From contig JAKBTL010000008.1 of assembly GCA_021844425.1 (NCBI GenBank), positions 1-36,787 on the forward strand: a DNA stretch of 36,787 nucleotides, given 5' to 3'. Position numbers and translations under genes: made by a program. This stretch comes from Actinomycetes bacterium. Lineage in GTDB: Bacteria; Actinomycetota; Acidimicrobiia; Acidimicrobiales; RAAP-2. The notes below the pieces were generated by a model. The model made no database searches and was not told the DNA's origin. It saw nothing but the letters and a program-made list of their open reading frames with translations. Below, piece by piece: positions 24,981 to 33,185 of this stretch (position 1 is the first letter of the stretch; every line of letters begins with the position of its first letter).

Positions 24981-25837
24981 AGCAGCACTCCCTCGATACG
25001 CCATGCTCCCGCGTAGAGGTTCGCCCGCCCCTCTCTGACGAAGCCGACGAGCGTCATGCCGAGGGCCTTGGCCGTCGCGACCGCGAGGCTCGAGGGCGCG
25101 GACACCGCGACGAGGACGGGGATCCCCGCGACGGCGGCCTTCTGGACGATCTCGAAGCTGACCCGGCCCGAGACGACCAGCACCGATCGCGCAAGCGGCA
25201 GGCGGCGCTGCATCGCCGCCCATCCGACGAGCTTGTCCACGGCGTTGTGGCGTCCGACGTCTTCACGGACCGCCAGTGGAGAGCCGCGCGCGTCGAAGAT
25301 CCCAGCTGCGTGCAGCCCCCCCGTCTCGGAGAAGACGCGCTGGCGGGCGCGCAGCCGAGCGGGGAGCGCCGCGAGGAGGCCGGCCGGGATCGCCTCGCCT
25401 TCCGGCACCGAGGGGCAGCGGTCCTTCAGCTCGTCGAGCGTCGCAATGCCGCACACCCCGCAGCTCGCGTGCACGACCGCACGCCGCTGCCGCCGGCCGA
25501 CCTCGACGGGCCGGGAGGAGGCGACGGTGACGACGTTGTACGCCTGCGGATCTCCCTCAGGCAGGTCGCAGTACTTGACCGTCCGGAGGTCCGACTGGTC
25601 GGCGAGTAGACCCTCGCCGAGGAGGAAGCCGACCGCGAGCTCGAAGTCGTGCCCAGGGGTGCGCATGGTGACCGCGACGGGCTCCGCCGGCTCAGACGGG
25701 CCTTCGAGCCGGATCTCGAGCGGCTCCTCGCCTGCGACGAGGTCGGGGCGCTCGGTGCGGCGTCCCTCGCCCAGCGCGGTGATCATGACCTGCTCGGCCG
25801 GCGCCGCGCGGTGGGCCACGCCCGTCGCGCCTTTCAC
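24977..25837 (-). CDS. fdhD: FdhD, sulfur-transfer / formate dehydrogenase accessory protein
   Basis: 286 aa. FdhD passes sulfur from a cysteine desulfurase to the molybdenum cofactor of formate dehydrogenases and binds the cofactor. The conserved pair C126-G-V-C129 is in HASCGVCG, and other family blocks are visible: VTMRTPGHDFELAVGFL, SETGGLHAAGIFD, REDVGRHNAVDKLVG and VVSGRVSFEIVQKA. GTG 25837 is chosen because TAGGAC lies 7 bases upstream; a longer reading to 25930 would only add an Arg-rich stretch without homology. No formate dehydrogenase is in the window. It is coupled to the MoaC-like gene and follows a DUF6457 gene on the same strand. Confidence 0.93.
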   Translation of the reverse strand: MKGATGVAHRAAPAEQVMITALGEGRRTERPDLVAGEEPLEIRLEGPSEPAEPVAVTMRTPGHDFELAVGFLLGEGLLADQSDLRTVKYCDLPEGDPQAYNVVTVASSRPVEVGRRQRRAVVHASCGVCGIATLDELKDRCPSVPEGEAIPAGLLAALPARLRARQRVFSETGGLHAAGIFDARGSPLAVREDVGRHNAVDKLVGWAAMQRRLPLARSVLVVSGRVSFEIVQKAAVAGIPVLVAVSAPSSLAVATAKALGMTLVGFVREGRANLYAGAWRIEGVLL

Positions 25838-25884
25838 AGCACCGGTCCTACCAGCGCGGCACGCCCATCGCGGAGCACGCCTGT

Positions 25885-25931
25885 CACGGGCCGACCGTAC
25901 CAGGGGCGACCGCACCAGTGCCGACCGCACC
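25885..25931. repeat. Three tandem 15-bp repeats upstream of fdhD
   Basis: Imperfect units GCCGACCGTACCAGG, GGCGACCGCACCAGT and GCCGACCGCACCAGG follow one another in the 149-base gap between fdhD and the DUF6457 gene. Nothing else is recognised in this gap apart from the putative fdhD -10. Confidence 0.7.
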
Positions 25932-25986
25932 AGGGGCGCGGGACCGGGTCACCGCTCGTCGTTCGTCGAACCGGCACCTCGTCGGG

Positions 25987-26232
25987 TCACCCCGAGGAGT
26001 CGAGCCTCGAGGCGAGGCGCTCCGCGATCTCTCTGGCCCTGGCGCAGGAGGGTTCGGCGCGGCCGACGAGCCAGGTGGTCAACGGAGCCGCGGTCCTCTC
26101 GGACGCGTGGGCGGCGACGCCCGCGATCGCCAGGAGATCGCCGATCTCGTCGTCGGTCGGGGGTGCCGTGCCCAGCTCCTCGGCGAGCAGCCGGACCCAG
26201 TCGGACGCAGTGGGCTTCGAGTCGGTCGTCAC
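25987..26232 (-). CDS. DUF6457 small protein associated with molybdenum-cofactor genes
   Basis: 81 aa: a helical protein with DWVRLLAEELGTAPPTDDEI, LLAIAGVAAHASERTAAPLTTW and a final helix REIAERLASRL. The pattern of D-W, then A-H-x-x-E-R-x-A-A-P-x-T-T-x-L-x-G, fits DUF6457. That domain is often encoded beside or fused to MobA-like molybdenum-cofactor guanylyltransferases in actinobacteria. Function unknown. The GTG start at 26232 has TAGACC 6 bases upstream. The neighbouring fdhD and moaC-like genes support a molybdenum-cofactor connection. Confidence 0.65.
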   Translation of the reverse strand: MTTDSKPTASDWVRLLAEELGTAPPTDDEIGDLLAIAGVAAHASERTAAPLTTWLVGRAEPSCARAREIAERLASRLDSSG

Positions 26233-26275
26233 GGCAACGGTCTACCTGTTCTCCGCCCGGATCGGCACCGCGGGC

Positions 26276-27943
26276 TCAGGGCATGGGGGACCCCTGCAAC
26301 GATCCTCCCAGATGGCGCTGCAGCTGGACCAGGGCCCGCGCCATGAGCTTGCCGGCCCCGCTGCTGGTGCGGAGGGCAGCCCGTGCGGCGTTCCACCCGC
26401 AGGCACCATGGACCCCGCCTCCGGGATGCGCCGAGGCGGAGGCGAGGTAGAGCCCGGCGACCGGCGTCTCCGGGCGGCCGAGGCCAGGGAACGGCCGGAG
26501 CACGAGCTGCTGGTGGAGGGCCGCCGTCCCGCCGCCGATCGCGCCGTGGACGAGGTTGGCGTCGCGTCGTGCGAGGTCGAGCGGTCCCATGACGTGCCGG
26601 GCTACCACCCGGGCACGAAAGCCCGGCGCGTGGGCCTCGATCCGCGCCTCGAGGCGGTCGGCGAGCACGTCGAGCTCCGTCTCGTCCCAGATCCCGCGCA
26701 GGACCCCGTGGGGATCGGTCCGGACCTGAGCAGGCACGTGCGTGTACGCCCAGATGGCCACGTGGCCCGCACTCGTGCGCGTGCGGTCCGCGACCGATGG
26801 CTGGCCGACCAGGACGAAGGGGTTGGTGGGGATGGCGCCGGTGGCGAGCTCCGCGCTCGATCTGGTCAGCTCGTCGACGTCCTCGGCGAGGTGGACCGTG
26901 CCGGCGCTCCGTACGACCGGGTCGCGCCAGGGGACGCCGCCGCGGACGCGCCAGTCCACCTTCACCGTCGCAGGGTCCCACTGGAACCTCCGGACGTCGT
27001 CGGGCACCCGGGACGGCAGGAGCCGGGCGTCGAGGAGCTCGCCGTAGAGCGCGGGGGCGGCGACGTCGGCGAGGACCGCCGAGCGGGCCCGGTACCGCGT
27101 CCCGTCGGCAGTCTCGACGCCGCGCGCGCGGCCCGACGCCACGGTCACCGCCACGACACGCTCGCCGCAGGCGACCTCGCCGCCGCGGGTCTCGAGCCGG
27201 CGCACCAGCGCTGCCGCGAGCTGGCCTGCCCCACCTCGGGGCACCGGGAAGCCGTGGGCCTGACCGAGCATGGCGAGGAACCATCCGAAGAACCCACTGC
27301 CTGCGGACTCGGGCGAGAGGTCGCTGTGCGCAGCGCACCCGGCGAGAAGGAGCCGCCCGCCGATTCCCGAGAACTCCTCTTCGCCGAGGCGCCTCGAGCT
27401 CTGCAGCGCGAGGCGGGCGACGCGCACGAGCTCGCTCGAGCCGACCTCGCGCGCCAGGCGCGCCGTGGGTCTGAGCGGCGGGAAGGGCGTGCAGAGCGCG
27501 TCGAGGAGCCTGGGCGACACGCGGCGGTACTGGTCGAACAAGCGCAGCCACGCGGCCCCGTCGCCTGGGGACGCGGCGTCCAGGCCCTCGACGGTTCGCG
27601 CGGGCTCCGAGTGCAGCGCGGCGGCCTCCTCGCCGAGGAGCGGGTTGGCGAGGACCACCGGCGCCCGGCACCACTCGAGCCCGTGCTCCTCCAGGCGCAG
27701 CGAAGCGAACGCCGGGGAAGCGACCGCGAGCGGGTAGAAGGCGCTGCAGGCGTCGGCGGTGAGGTCCTCTCCGAGGTACGAGGCGCTGGACACCGCGCCG
27801 CCGGGCGTCGCCTGCGCCTCGAGGACGAGGACGCGCCACCCCGCGTCCGCGAGCACGTTGGCTGCGACGAGGCCATTGGGCCCTGCGCCGACGACCAGTG
27901 CGTCGTACGTGCCTGAACGCGGCGTGGAGCCGCGGGTGATCAA
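26276..27943 (-). CDS. FAD-dependent oxidoreductase, phytoene desaturase / PYROXD2-like
   Basis: 555 aa. The N-terminal dinucleotide-binding motif is VVGAGPNGLVAANVLADAG followed by VLVLEAQATPGGAVSS; the C-terminus has the FAD-binding LYLASASAHPGGGVHGACGWNAA. This is the COG1233 layout (NAD(P)/FAD protein related to carotenoid desaturases and PYROXD2). The substrate is unknown; no carotenoid genes lie nearby. The TTG start at 27943 overlaps the acyl-CoA synthetase stop as TTGA, and no ATG or GTG lies before the FAD motif. Co-transcription with the acyl-CoA synthetase suggests action on a lipid or CoA-linked product, which is inference. Confidence 0.88.
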   Translation of the reverse strand: MITRGSTPRSGTYDALVVGAGPNGLVAANVLADAGWRVLVLEAQATPGGAVSSASYLGEDLTADACSAFYPLAVASPAFASLRLEEHGLEWCRAPVVLANPLLGEEAAALHSEPARTVEGLDAASPGDGAAWLRLFDQYRRVSPRLLDALCTPFPPLRPTARLAREVGSSELVRVARLALQSSRRLGEEEFSGIGGRLLLAGCAAHSDLSPESAGSGFFGWFLAMLGQAHGFPVPRGGAGQLAAALVRRLETRGGEVACGERVVAVTVASGRARGVETADGTRYRARSAVLADVAAPALYGELLDARLLPSRVPDDVRRFQWDPATVKVDWRVRGGVPWRDPVVRSAGTVHLAEDVDELTRSSAELATGAIPTNPFVLVGQPSVADRTRTSAGHVAIWAYTHVPAQVRTDPHGVLRGIWDETELDVLADRLEARIEAHAPGFRARVVARHVMGPLDLARRDANLVHGAIGGGTAALHQQLVLRPFPGLGRPETPVAGLYLASASAHPGGGVHGACGWNAARAALRTSSGAGKLMARALVQLQRHLGGSLQGSPMP

Positions 27944-29580
27944 GGCTGGACCGGTGCTCCCGGCTCGGCCGCCAGCCAGTGCGCGGCCTCGCTCGAAAGC
28001 CTCCGGTAGTCGAGCTTGCCGCTGGGGGAGCGTCCGAGCGAGGGGACCACGCGCACCCTGCGCGGCGCCTTGAAGCCCGCCAAGCGCGCCCTCACATGTG
28101 CGATCAGCTCGTCTTCGTCTGGCGGGACGCTGCCAGAGGGCTCCACCACGGCGACGACCATCTCGCCGAAGGCTGGATCTGGCACGCCGACGACTGCGGC
28201 GTCGCGGACCGCCGGATGGGTCTTCAAGGCCTCCTCCACCTCTTCGGGGAAGACCTTCTCCCCTGCAGTGTTGATCGAGCTCGAGCCACGGCCGAGGACG
28301 TGGACGGAGCCGTCCGCACGCACCCGCGCGTAGTCCCCGGGAACCGAGTAGCGCACGCCGTCGACGACGACGAAGGTCGATGCAGTCCTCTCCTCGTCTT
28401 TGTAGTAGCCGATCGGGTTGCGCCCAGCGAGGGCGAGCAGACCAGGGGCACCCGACCCAGGCTCGACGGGGCGTCCGTCGGCCCCGAGCACCTTGACGTC
28501 TGGCCCGAGCGCGAACTCTGCGGTCTTCGATGCGGACTGTCCGAGCGACATCGACGTGCCGAGGCCGACCGCCTCAGTGGAGGAGAAGAAGTCCACGAGG
28601 GCCATCTCGGGTCGGTGGCGCAGGAGGCCCTCTTTCACGTCTTCGCTCCACATCGCCCCCGACGAGAGGATCCCGAGGAGCGACGAGAGGTCCCAACGGC
28701 CCGGGTTGGCGTCGAGGGCGGCCAGCATCGGCCGCGCGAACGGGTCGCCGACGATGACGATCCCGTTGACCTGCTCGCGTTCGACGGTCTCGAAGAGCTC
28801 CACCGGGTCGAAGTGGCGACCTTCGAGCAGTACCACCCTGCCGCCCTCGTTGAGGCACTCCATCGCGGTGAACCCGCCAGTGGCGTGCATGAGCGGACAG
28901 GCAGGCAGGAGCGCCATGCCGGGCCCGTTCGCCGTGAGTGTCGCCACGACCCCCGCGATGCCCTTCGACTCGTCGTAGTGCCGGAACCCTGCGTCGTTGG
29001 TACGGGCGAAGAGGTCGTCTTGCCGCCACATCACGCCCTTCGGCCTTCCGGTCGTCCCGCCGGTGTAGAGCATGATCAGGTCGTCCGGCCAGCGCCCCCA
29101 CGGTGGACGGACACGCGTCGCGGCGCACGTCGCCGCGTCTTCGTACCGGCTCGCCCACGTCGGGCACGGCGAGGTGCCGTCGTCGACCCAGAGCCACGAG
29201 CGCACCTTCGACACGCGCGCTCGGACCTGCTCGATGCGCTCGGTGAAGGAGCCGTGGAAGACGACCGCCACCGCGTCCGCGTTGTCCCAGAGATAGGCGA
29301 GCTCGTCGTCGGCGTAGCGGTAGTTCGTGTTGACCGGGACTGCGGCGATCTTCACGGCGCCGAAGAGGGCCTCGAGGTACTCGATGCAGTTGTACAGGTA
29401 GAGCGCGACCTTGTCCTCGTGGCCGACGCCCTGGCTGAGCAGCCATCGGGCGATGCCGTCGGCCCGGTGGTCCATCTCCTCCCAGCTGAAGCGGCGGTCC
29501 CCCTGCACCTGTGCAGGTGCGGACGGCTGGGTGTCGGCCACGGCTTCCCAGACGTCCGCGTAGTTCCAGCTCGTCTCCAT
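27940..29580 (-). CDS. Acyl-CoA synthetase (AMP-forming), FadD19-like
   Basis: 546 aa of the adenylate-forming superfamily. The P-loop-like motif YTGGTTGRPKG is at 172-182, the central DFFSSTEAVG follows, then YSVPGDYARVRADGSVHVLG with the hinge and GRGSSSINTAGEKVFPEEVE, and the catalytic Lys near the end in SPSGKLDYR. The overall sequence order and many blocks resemble mycobacterial FadD19, which activates steroid side-chain acids, but other long-chain acids are possible. The ATG at 29580 has GGAGGTGA ideally placed; a GTG at 29589 would start three codons earlier and bury the ribosome-binding site. It heads a two-gene operon with the FAD oxidoreductase. Confidence 0.93.
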   Translation of the reverse strand: METSWNYADVWEAVADTQPSAPAQVQGDRRFSWEEMDHRADGIARWLLSQGVGHEDKVALYLYNCIEYLEALFGAVKIAAVPVNTNYRYADDELAYLWDNADAVAVVFHGSFTERIEQVRARVSKVRSWLWVDDGTSPCPTWASRYEDAATCAATRVRPPWGRWPDDLIMLYTGGTTGRPKGVMWRQDDLFARTNDAGFRHYDESKGIAGVVATLTANGPGMALLPACPLMHATGGFTAMECLNEGGRVVLLEGRHFDPVELFETVEREQVNGIVIVGDPFARPMLAALDANPGRWDLSSLLGILSSGAMWSEDVKEGLLRHRPEMALVDFFSSTEAVGLGTSMSLGQSASKTAEFALGPDVKVLGADGRPVEPGSGAPGLLALAGRNPIGYYKDEERTASTFVVVDGVRYSVPGDYARVRADGSVHVLGRGSSSINTAGEKVFPEEVEEALKTHPAVRDAAVVGVPDPAFGEMVVAVVEPSGSVPPDEDELIAHVRARLAGFKAPRRVRVVPSLGRSPSGKLDYRRLSSEAAHWLAAEPGAPVQP

Positions 29581-29664
29581 CGGCCTCACCTCCCGGCGAG
29601 CCTATTTCCGGGCCTGCGTCCTGGGCGAGTCTCCGTGCATCCGGGAAGACGGCGTCGTCCTTGG

Positions 29665-29670
29665 TAGGCT
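29665..29670 (+). promoter_or_regulatory. -10 hexamer TAGGCT with a short leader
   Basis: TAGGCT lies 32 bases before the GTG at 29703. Unlike the other cases it is followed by a Shine-Dalgarno sequence (GAGGAG at 29691-29696), so this transcript would have a short leader of about 25 bases. Confidence 0.4.
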
Positions 29671-29702
29671 CCCGCCGCTTCCACGGCGATGAGGAGCGGA
29701 CT

Positions 29703-30914
29703 GTGGTGGTTTCCGAGGGCAAGACGCACACGCTCGCCACCACCCGCGCCGAGCGCGGCGCGAACCTGGTGAGCCGGACGGATCGCGCGGTCGTCCCGGC
29801 AGCAGTCGCGGCCGTCGCCGGGACGCTCTTCGTCCTGGCGCGCCTGCTCGTCGTCGCGAAGGGGGACCTGAGCCGCTTCGTCATGGCCGGACGGGACTTC
29901 GTGAACCCGGCCGCTGCACCCGCAGGGCTCCACGTCTTCTCGGGCACCGGCTACGACGGGCAGTTCTACTACCGGCTCGCGCTCGACCCCGCGAACCTCC
30001 ACAAGACGGCGTTCGGCGTCACCCTCGACGCAGGCTTCCGCATCCAGCGGATCGGCCTGCCGGTGCTCGCGTGGCTCGCCTCCGGCGGGCAGCACCAGTT
30101 GGTCCCCGACGCCCTGGTCGCGGTGAACCTCGCCGCGCTCGTGGTCCTCGCATGGCTCGGCGGGATCCTCGCACGGGACGCAGGGCGGCATGCGGCGTGG
30201 GGACTCTTGGTCGCCGGGTACTGGGGGTTCCTCTTCAGCATCGGGCGCGACCTGCCCGAGGTGGTCGCGAGCTGCTTCCTCGTGGGCGGGCTGGTCGCGT
30301 TGCGGCGGAACCGCCCGCTCATCGCAGGGATCGTCTTCGCCTGTGCGGTGCTCACGCTCGAGACGACCCTCGACGTCGTCATCGCGGTCGGGCTCGTCAG
30401 CGTGGTCCAGATCCTCCGCGGTCGGCGGCGCCCAGGCGCCTTCGACCTGGCATGGGTTCTGCCAGGGCTCGCGTTCGTCGGGTGGCAGCTCACCGGGTGG
30501 GCCGTCACGGGGGTCCTTCCGATGCGCGCCGACACGGGGGACAACCTCGCGGCCCCGGTGGTCAACATGGTCGGCGCCGTCGTGCACTACCTCACCCGGA
30601 TCTCCTCGCCGACGTCGCTCCTGTGGCTCGGGGAGTTCTTCGTCCTCGCCGTCGTCACCCTCTTCGCGGCGTGGTCGCTGCTCCGGTCGCGGGTGCCGGC
30701 TTGGGAAAAGGCGGCCTGGGTCGTCGCGTTCCTCGTCGCGCTCTCACTTGCCCGGGGGATCTGGTACGGGCACGCGGACTTCCGGGCGTTCGAGGATCTC
30801 TACGTCCTGTCCTCGATCGTCCTGATCGGCTCGCGCCACCGGCTGTGGCTTCCCGCGACGTTGGTCGCGGTGGCCTGGGTCGTCACGTTCGCGCACCACG
30901 TGGTGGATCTCTAG
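29703..30914 (+). CDS. Polytopic membrane protein, GT-C-like (DGQFYYR motif)
   Basis: 403 aa with about nine to ten hydrophobic helices. The first helix (VPAAVAAVAGTLFVLARLLV) is followed by an extracytoplasmic loop containing FSGTGYDGQFYYRLALDPAN. This conserved acidic D-G-Q-F-Y-Y motif occurs in many uncharacterised actinobacterial membrane proteins and resembles the catalytic loop of GT-C glycosyltransferases. I do not recognise a named family beyond this. The GTG at 29703 is fixed by GAGGAG 6 bases upstream; an adjacent GTG at 29706 is equivalent. It is divergent from the acyl-CoA synthetase and convergent with the riboflavin synthase gene. Confidence 0.72.
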   Translation: MVVSEGKTHTLATTRAERGANLVSRTDRAVVPAAVAAVAGTLFVLARLLVVAKGDLSRFVMAGRDFVNPAAAPAGLHVFSGTGYDGQFYYRLALDPANLHKTAFGVTLDAGFRIQRIGLPVLAWLASGGQHQLVPDALVAVNLAALVVLAWLGGILARDAGRHAAWGLLVAGYWGFLFSIGRDLPEVVASCFLVGGLVALRRNRPLIAGIVFACAVLTLETTLDVVIAVGLVSVVQILRGRRRPGAFDLAWVLPGLAFVGWQLTGWAVTGVLPMRADTGDNLAAPVVNMVGAVVHYLTRISSPTSLLWLGEFFVLAVVTLFAAWSLLRSRVPAWEKAAWVVAFLVALSLARGIWYGHADFRAFEDLYVLSSIVLIGSRHRLWLPATLVAVAWVVTFAHHVVDL

Positions 30915-30967
30915 CCGGTTGGAAGGGACCGCACCTGCAGCAGAATGCCGGCGGCGGACGCGAAGGC

Positions 30968-31450
30968 CTATGCCGGCTCCGGGATCGGTCCCGCGTCCGC
31001 ATAACCCTGGCGCACGCCGCGCCCCGCGCGCCGGGCCAGCTCCTCAGGCTCGTAGAGCATCCAGTAGGCGTTGCGCGCGTGCTTGCGGGACCGGTCCTTG
31101 CACACGGGAGCGAGGTCGGCAGGGTCCTCCTCCTCGTCTTCGTGGACGAAGACCTCGAGGATGGGGGTCGTCGTCATCAGCTGCGCCATCATGATCCCGG
31201 TCGACGCCTCGTGGGCGCAGGTCTTGTCGATCGGCGCCTTGCCGGGCATGCCGAGCGCCACCACGATGCGGCACCCGTCGACCTCGATCATCCGCTTCGC
31301 CGCGACGGCCAGGTCCTTGAAGCCAGGCACGGTCCGGCGCACGATCTCGAAACGCTCTCCGTACCCGGGGCATCGCGTGAGCTCGTCGACCGCCTCCGCC
31401 CCCATGTCGTAGCGGGCGAACATCGTGTCTGCGACTCCGATCCTGTCCAT
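30968..31450 (-). CDS. ribC: Archaeal-type riboflavin synthase (RibC family, lumazine-synthase fold)
   Basis: 160 aa. Nearly every block of the archaeal enzyme is present in order: RIGVADTMFARYDMG (3-17), RRTVPGFKDLAVAAK (38-52), VVALGMPGKAPIDKTCAHEA (63-82), GIMMAQLMTTTPILEVFVHE to residue 104 with DE following, HARNAYWMLYEPEEL, and GVRQGYADAGP at the end. Archaeal RibC forms riboflavin from two molecules of 6,7-dimethyl-8-ribityllumazine and is unrelated to the usual bacterial RibE. The ATG at 31450 begins the conserved region; no strong ribosome-binding site is seen. No other riboflavin genes and no obvious FMN riboswitch lie nearby. Base composition looks like its neighbours. Confidence 0.9.
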   Translation of the reverse strand: MDRIGVADTMFARYDMGAEAVDELTRCPGYGERFEIVRRTVPGFKDLAVAAKRMIEVDGCRIVVALGMPGKAPIDKTCAHEASTGIMMAQLMTTTPILEVFVHEDEEEDPADLAPVCKDRSRKHARNAYWMLYEPEELARRAGRGVRQGYADAGPIPEPA

Positions 31451-31508
31451 GGGCCTATTCTCGCGTCTCGGTCTCAGGTCCGCCCGGGTTCGCGTGACAG
31501 AGACACGC

Positions 31509-31526
31509 GGGTGCTTTGTGGCACCC
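31509..31526. promoter_or_regulatory. Perfect hairpin GGGTGC-6-GCACCC between divergent genes
   Basis: A 6-bp inverted repeat with a TTTGTG centre lies in the 107-base gap between the riboflavin synthase and MptB-like genes. It could be an operator or an RNA hairpin; no T-run supports termination. Confidence 0.35.
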
Positions 31527-31557
31527 TTCACGTGATGTCCGGCAAGGATGGACAAGA

Positions 31558-33153
31558 ATGCTTGCGCGACTGAAGCATCGAATCGCTGCCGAGCTCGTCC
31601 GTCAGGCAGCGGAGACGCCGTCGCTGCGGCGCTACGCCGTCGCCGGCCTGGTCGCGGGGGTGATCGTGGTGGCAGGCGCGATCGCGGGCGGGCCGAGCTT
31701 CGTCTCGCACCTCCCGGGCGCGTGGTACTTCGGGACCCCCGGGGGCCCGCTCGGCTTCGTCGGCTCGGGCTCTGCGAGGGCGCCGGCGATCAGCATGCTC
31801 GCCGTCTACGGCGGCCTGTTGGCCCTGAGCGCAGTGTGGTGGAGGCTCCTCAGCGCGCTGCGGCACAACCCTGGCATGCGAGTCTCCTCGGTCGCGAAGG
31901 TGCTCGCCACCTGGGCGCTTCCCTTCGTGCTCGCGCCGCCGCTGTTCAGCCGGGACGTGTACAGCTACGCAGGGCAGGGCGCGATGGTCTCGTTCCACAT
32001 CGACCCGTACGTGTACGGGACCGGAGTTCTCGGTGCGACGAGGTTCAACCTCCTCGCGGGACCGCTCTGGGCGAACACCCCGTCGCCGTACGGGCCCACG
32101 TTCCTCTCGCTCGACGGCTTGGTCACCCAGCTGTCGGGCCACCAGGTGCTCGCCGACCTGCTCTTGCTGCGGCTGTTGGCGGTCGCCGGCGTGGTGCTGA
32201 TCGCCGTGGCGCTGCCGTCGCTCGCCCGAAGCACCGGCCGCGACCCGGCTGCCGTCGTGGTGCTCGGTGCCGGCAGCCCGATCGTGCTCGCGACCCTCAT
32301 CGGAGGGGCGCACAACGACGCGCTGATGGTCGGGCTGCTCCTCGTCGGCCTGGCTGCCTGGAAGCGGTTCGGCCCGGTGCCTGGCATCGTGCTCTGCGCG
32401 CTCGCAGCTGGGGTGAAGGCGCCGGCGGTGCTCGGCGTGGTGCTCATCGGGTGGAACTGGGGAGGCGTGCGCGCGCGGCTGCCCGAGCGCTTCCTCCGGA
32501 CGATCGGCGCGCTCGGGATCGGTGCGGCGACGCTGGCGGCGCTTTCTGCGGTCTCGGGCGTCGGCTGGGGGTGGGTGCTCAGCCTGACGGCGCCGGACAA
32601 GGTCTCCACCGGGGTGACGCCGGTGGACGCGGCAGCTCACGTGCTGGCGGTGGTGTTCCACCTCGCTGGGGGTCACATCGCCTTCTCCTCGGTTCGCACG
32701 GTCACCTCGGTGGCAGGCGTCGTCATCGCGGTCGTCGCAGGAACCTGGTTGCTGTGGCATTCCCCTCGCCTTGGTGACCTGTGGGCGCTCGGAGCCACCC
32801 TGCTGCTGCTCGCGTTGCTCAGCCCGGTGCTGTGGGCGTGGTACCTCACCTGGGGGCTCGTCGTGCTCGCACCGGTGGCGGGCGATCGTCTGCGCCGGGT
32901 CCTCGTCGGGCTCGGCGTCGCCGAGACGCTCATCGGGGCCTCCTCGGTGCTCGGGATCCTGCGATCGCTGCGCCACGACGGCGCGCTGCCGGACGCGATG
33001 GTGGTCGTGGCCGTCGTGGCGGTGGCGGTCGCCGCCCTCTGCGCTCCCTTCGAGGCACGCAGGGTCCGGTGGCCGGGACTACGCGTCGCGCGGCCCGTTG
33101 CGCAGCCCGCGACCGTATCGGTCGGGTCGCGTCGCCCCGCTGACGAGCGCTGA
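31558..33153 (+). CDS. MptB-like polyprenol-phosphomannose-dependent mannosyltransferase (GT-C)
   Basis: 531 aa with about 12-13 membrane helices. The motif PPLFSRDVYSYAGQG in the first extracytoplasmic loop, followed by IDPYVYGTGVLG and ANTPSPYGPTFLSLD, and later GGAHNDALMVGLLLVG, match the mycobacterial/corynebacterial MptA/MptB family. Those enzymes add alpha-1,6-mannose from polyprenyl-phosphomannose to the lipomannan backbone. Acceptor and linkage here are inferred. The ATG at 31558 is preferred, with AAGGA about 10 bases upstream; a GTG-type start further upstream would pass the hairpin region. It would use GDP-mannose made through the ManB/isomerase genes of this window. Confidence 0.82.
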   Translation: MLARLKHRIAAELVRQAAETPSLRRYAVAGLVAGVIVVAGAIAGGPSFVSHLPGAWYFGTPGGPLGFVGSGSARAPAISMLAVYGGLLALSAVWWRLLSALRHNPGMRVSSVAKVLATWALPFVLAPPLFSRDVYSYAGQGAMVSFHIDPYVYGTGVLGATRFNLLAGPLWANTPSPYGPTFLSLDGLVTQLSGHQVLADLLLLRLLAVAGVVLIAVALPSLARSTGRDPAAVVVLGAGSPIVLATLIGGAHNDALMVGLLLVGLAAWKRFGPVPGIVLCALAAGVKAPAVLGVVLIGWNWGGVRARLPERFLRTIGALGIGAATLAALSAVSGVGWGWVLSLTAPDKVSTGVTPVDAAAHVLAVVFHLAGGHIAFSSVRTVTSVAGVVIAVVAGTWLLWHSPRLGDLWALGATLLLLALLSPVLWAWYLTWGLVVLAPVAGDRLRRVLVGLGVAETLIGASSVLGILRSLRHDGALPDAMVVVAVVAVAVAALCAPFEARRVRWPGLRVARPVAQPATVSVGSRRPADER

Positions 33154-33185
33154 GCCCGCGCGACGCGCACGCCGGGAGGGCGCCC

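Noticed and set aside
27979-29667. A long open frame (562 codons) on the plus strand, antisense to the acyl-CoA synthetase
   Set aside because: Its translation is rich in Arg, His and Glu without any domain, and it mirrors the synthetase codons; long antisense frames are expected at this GC content.
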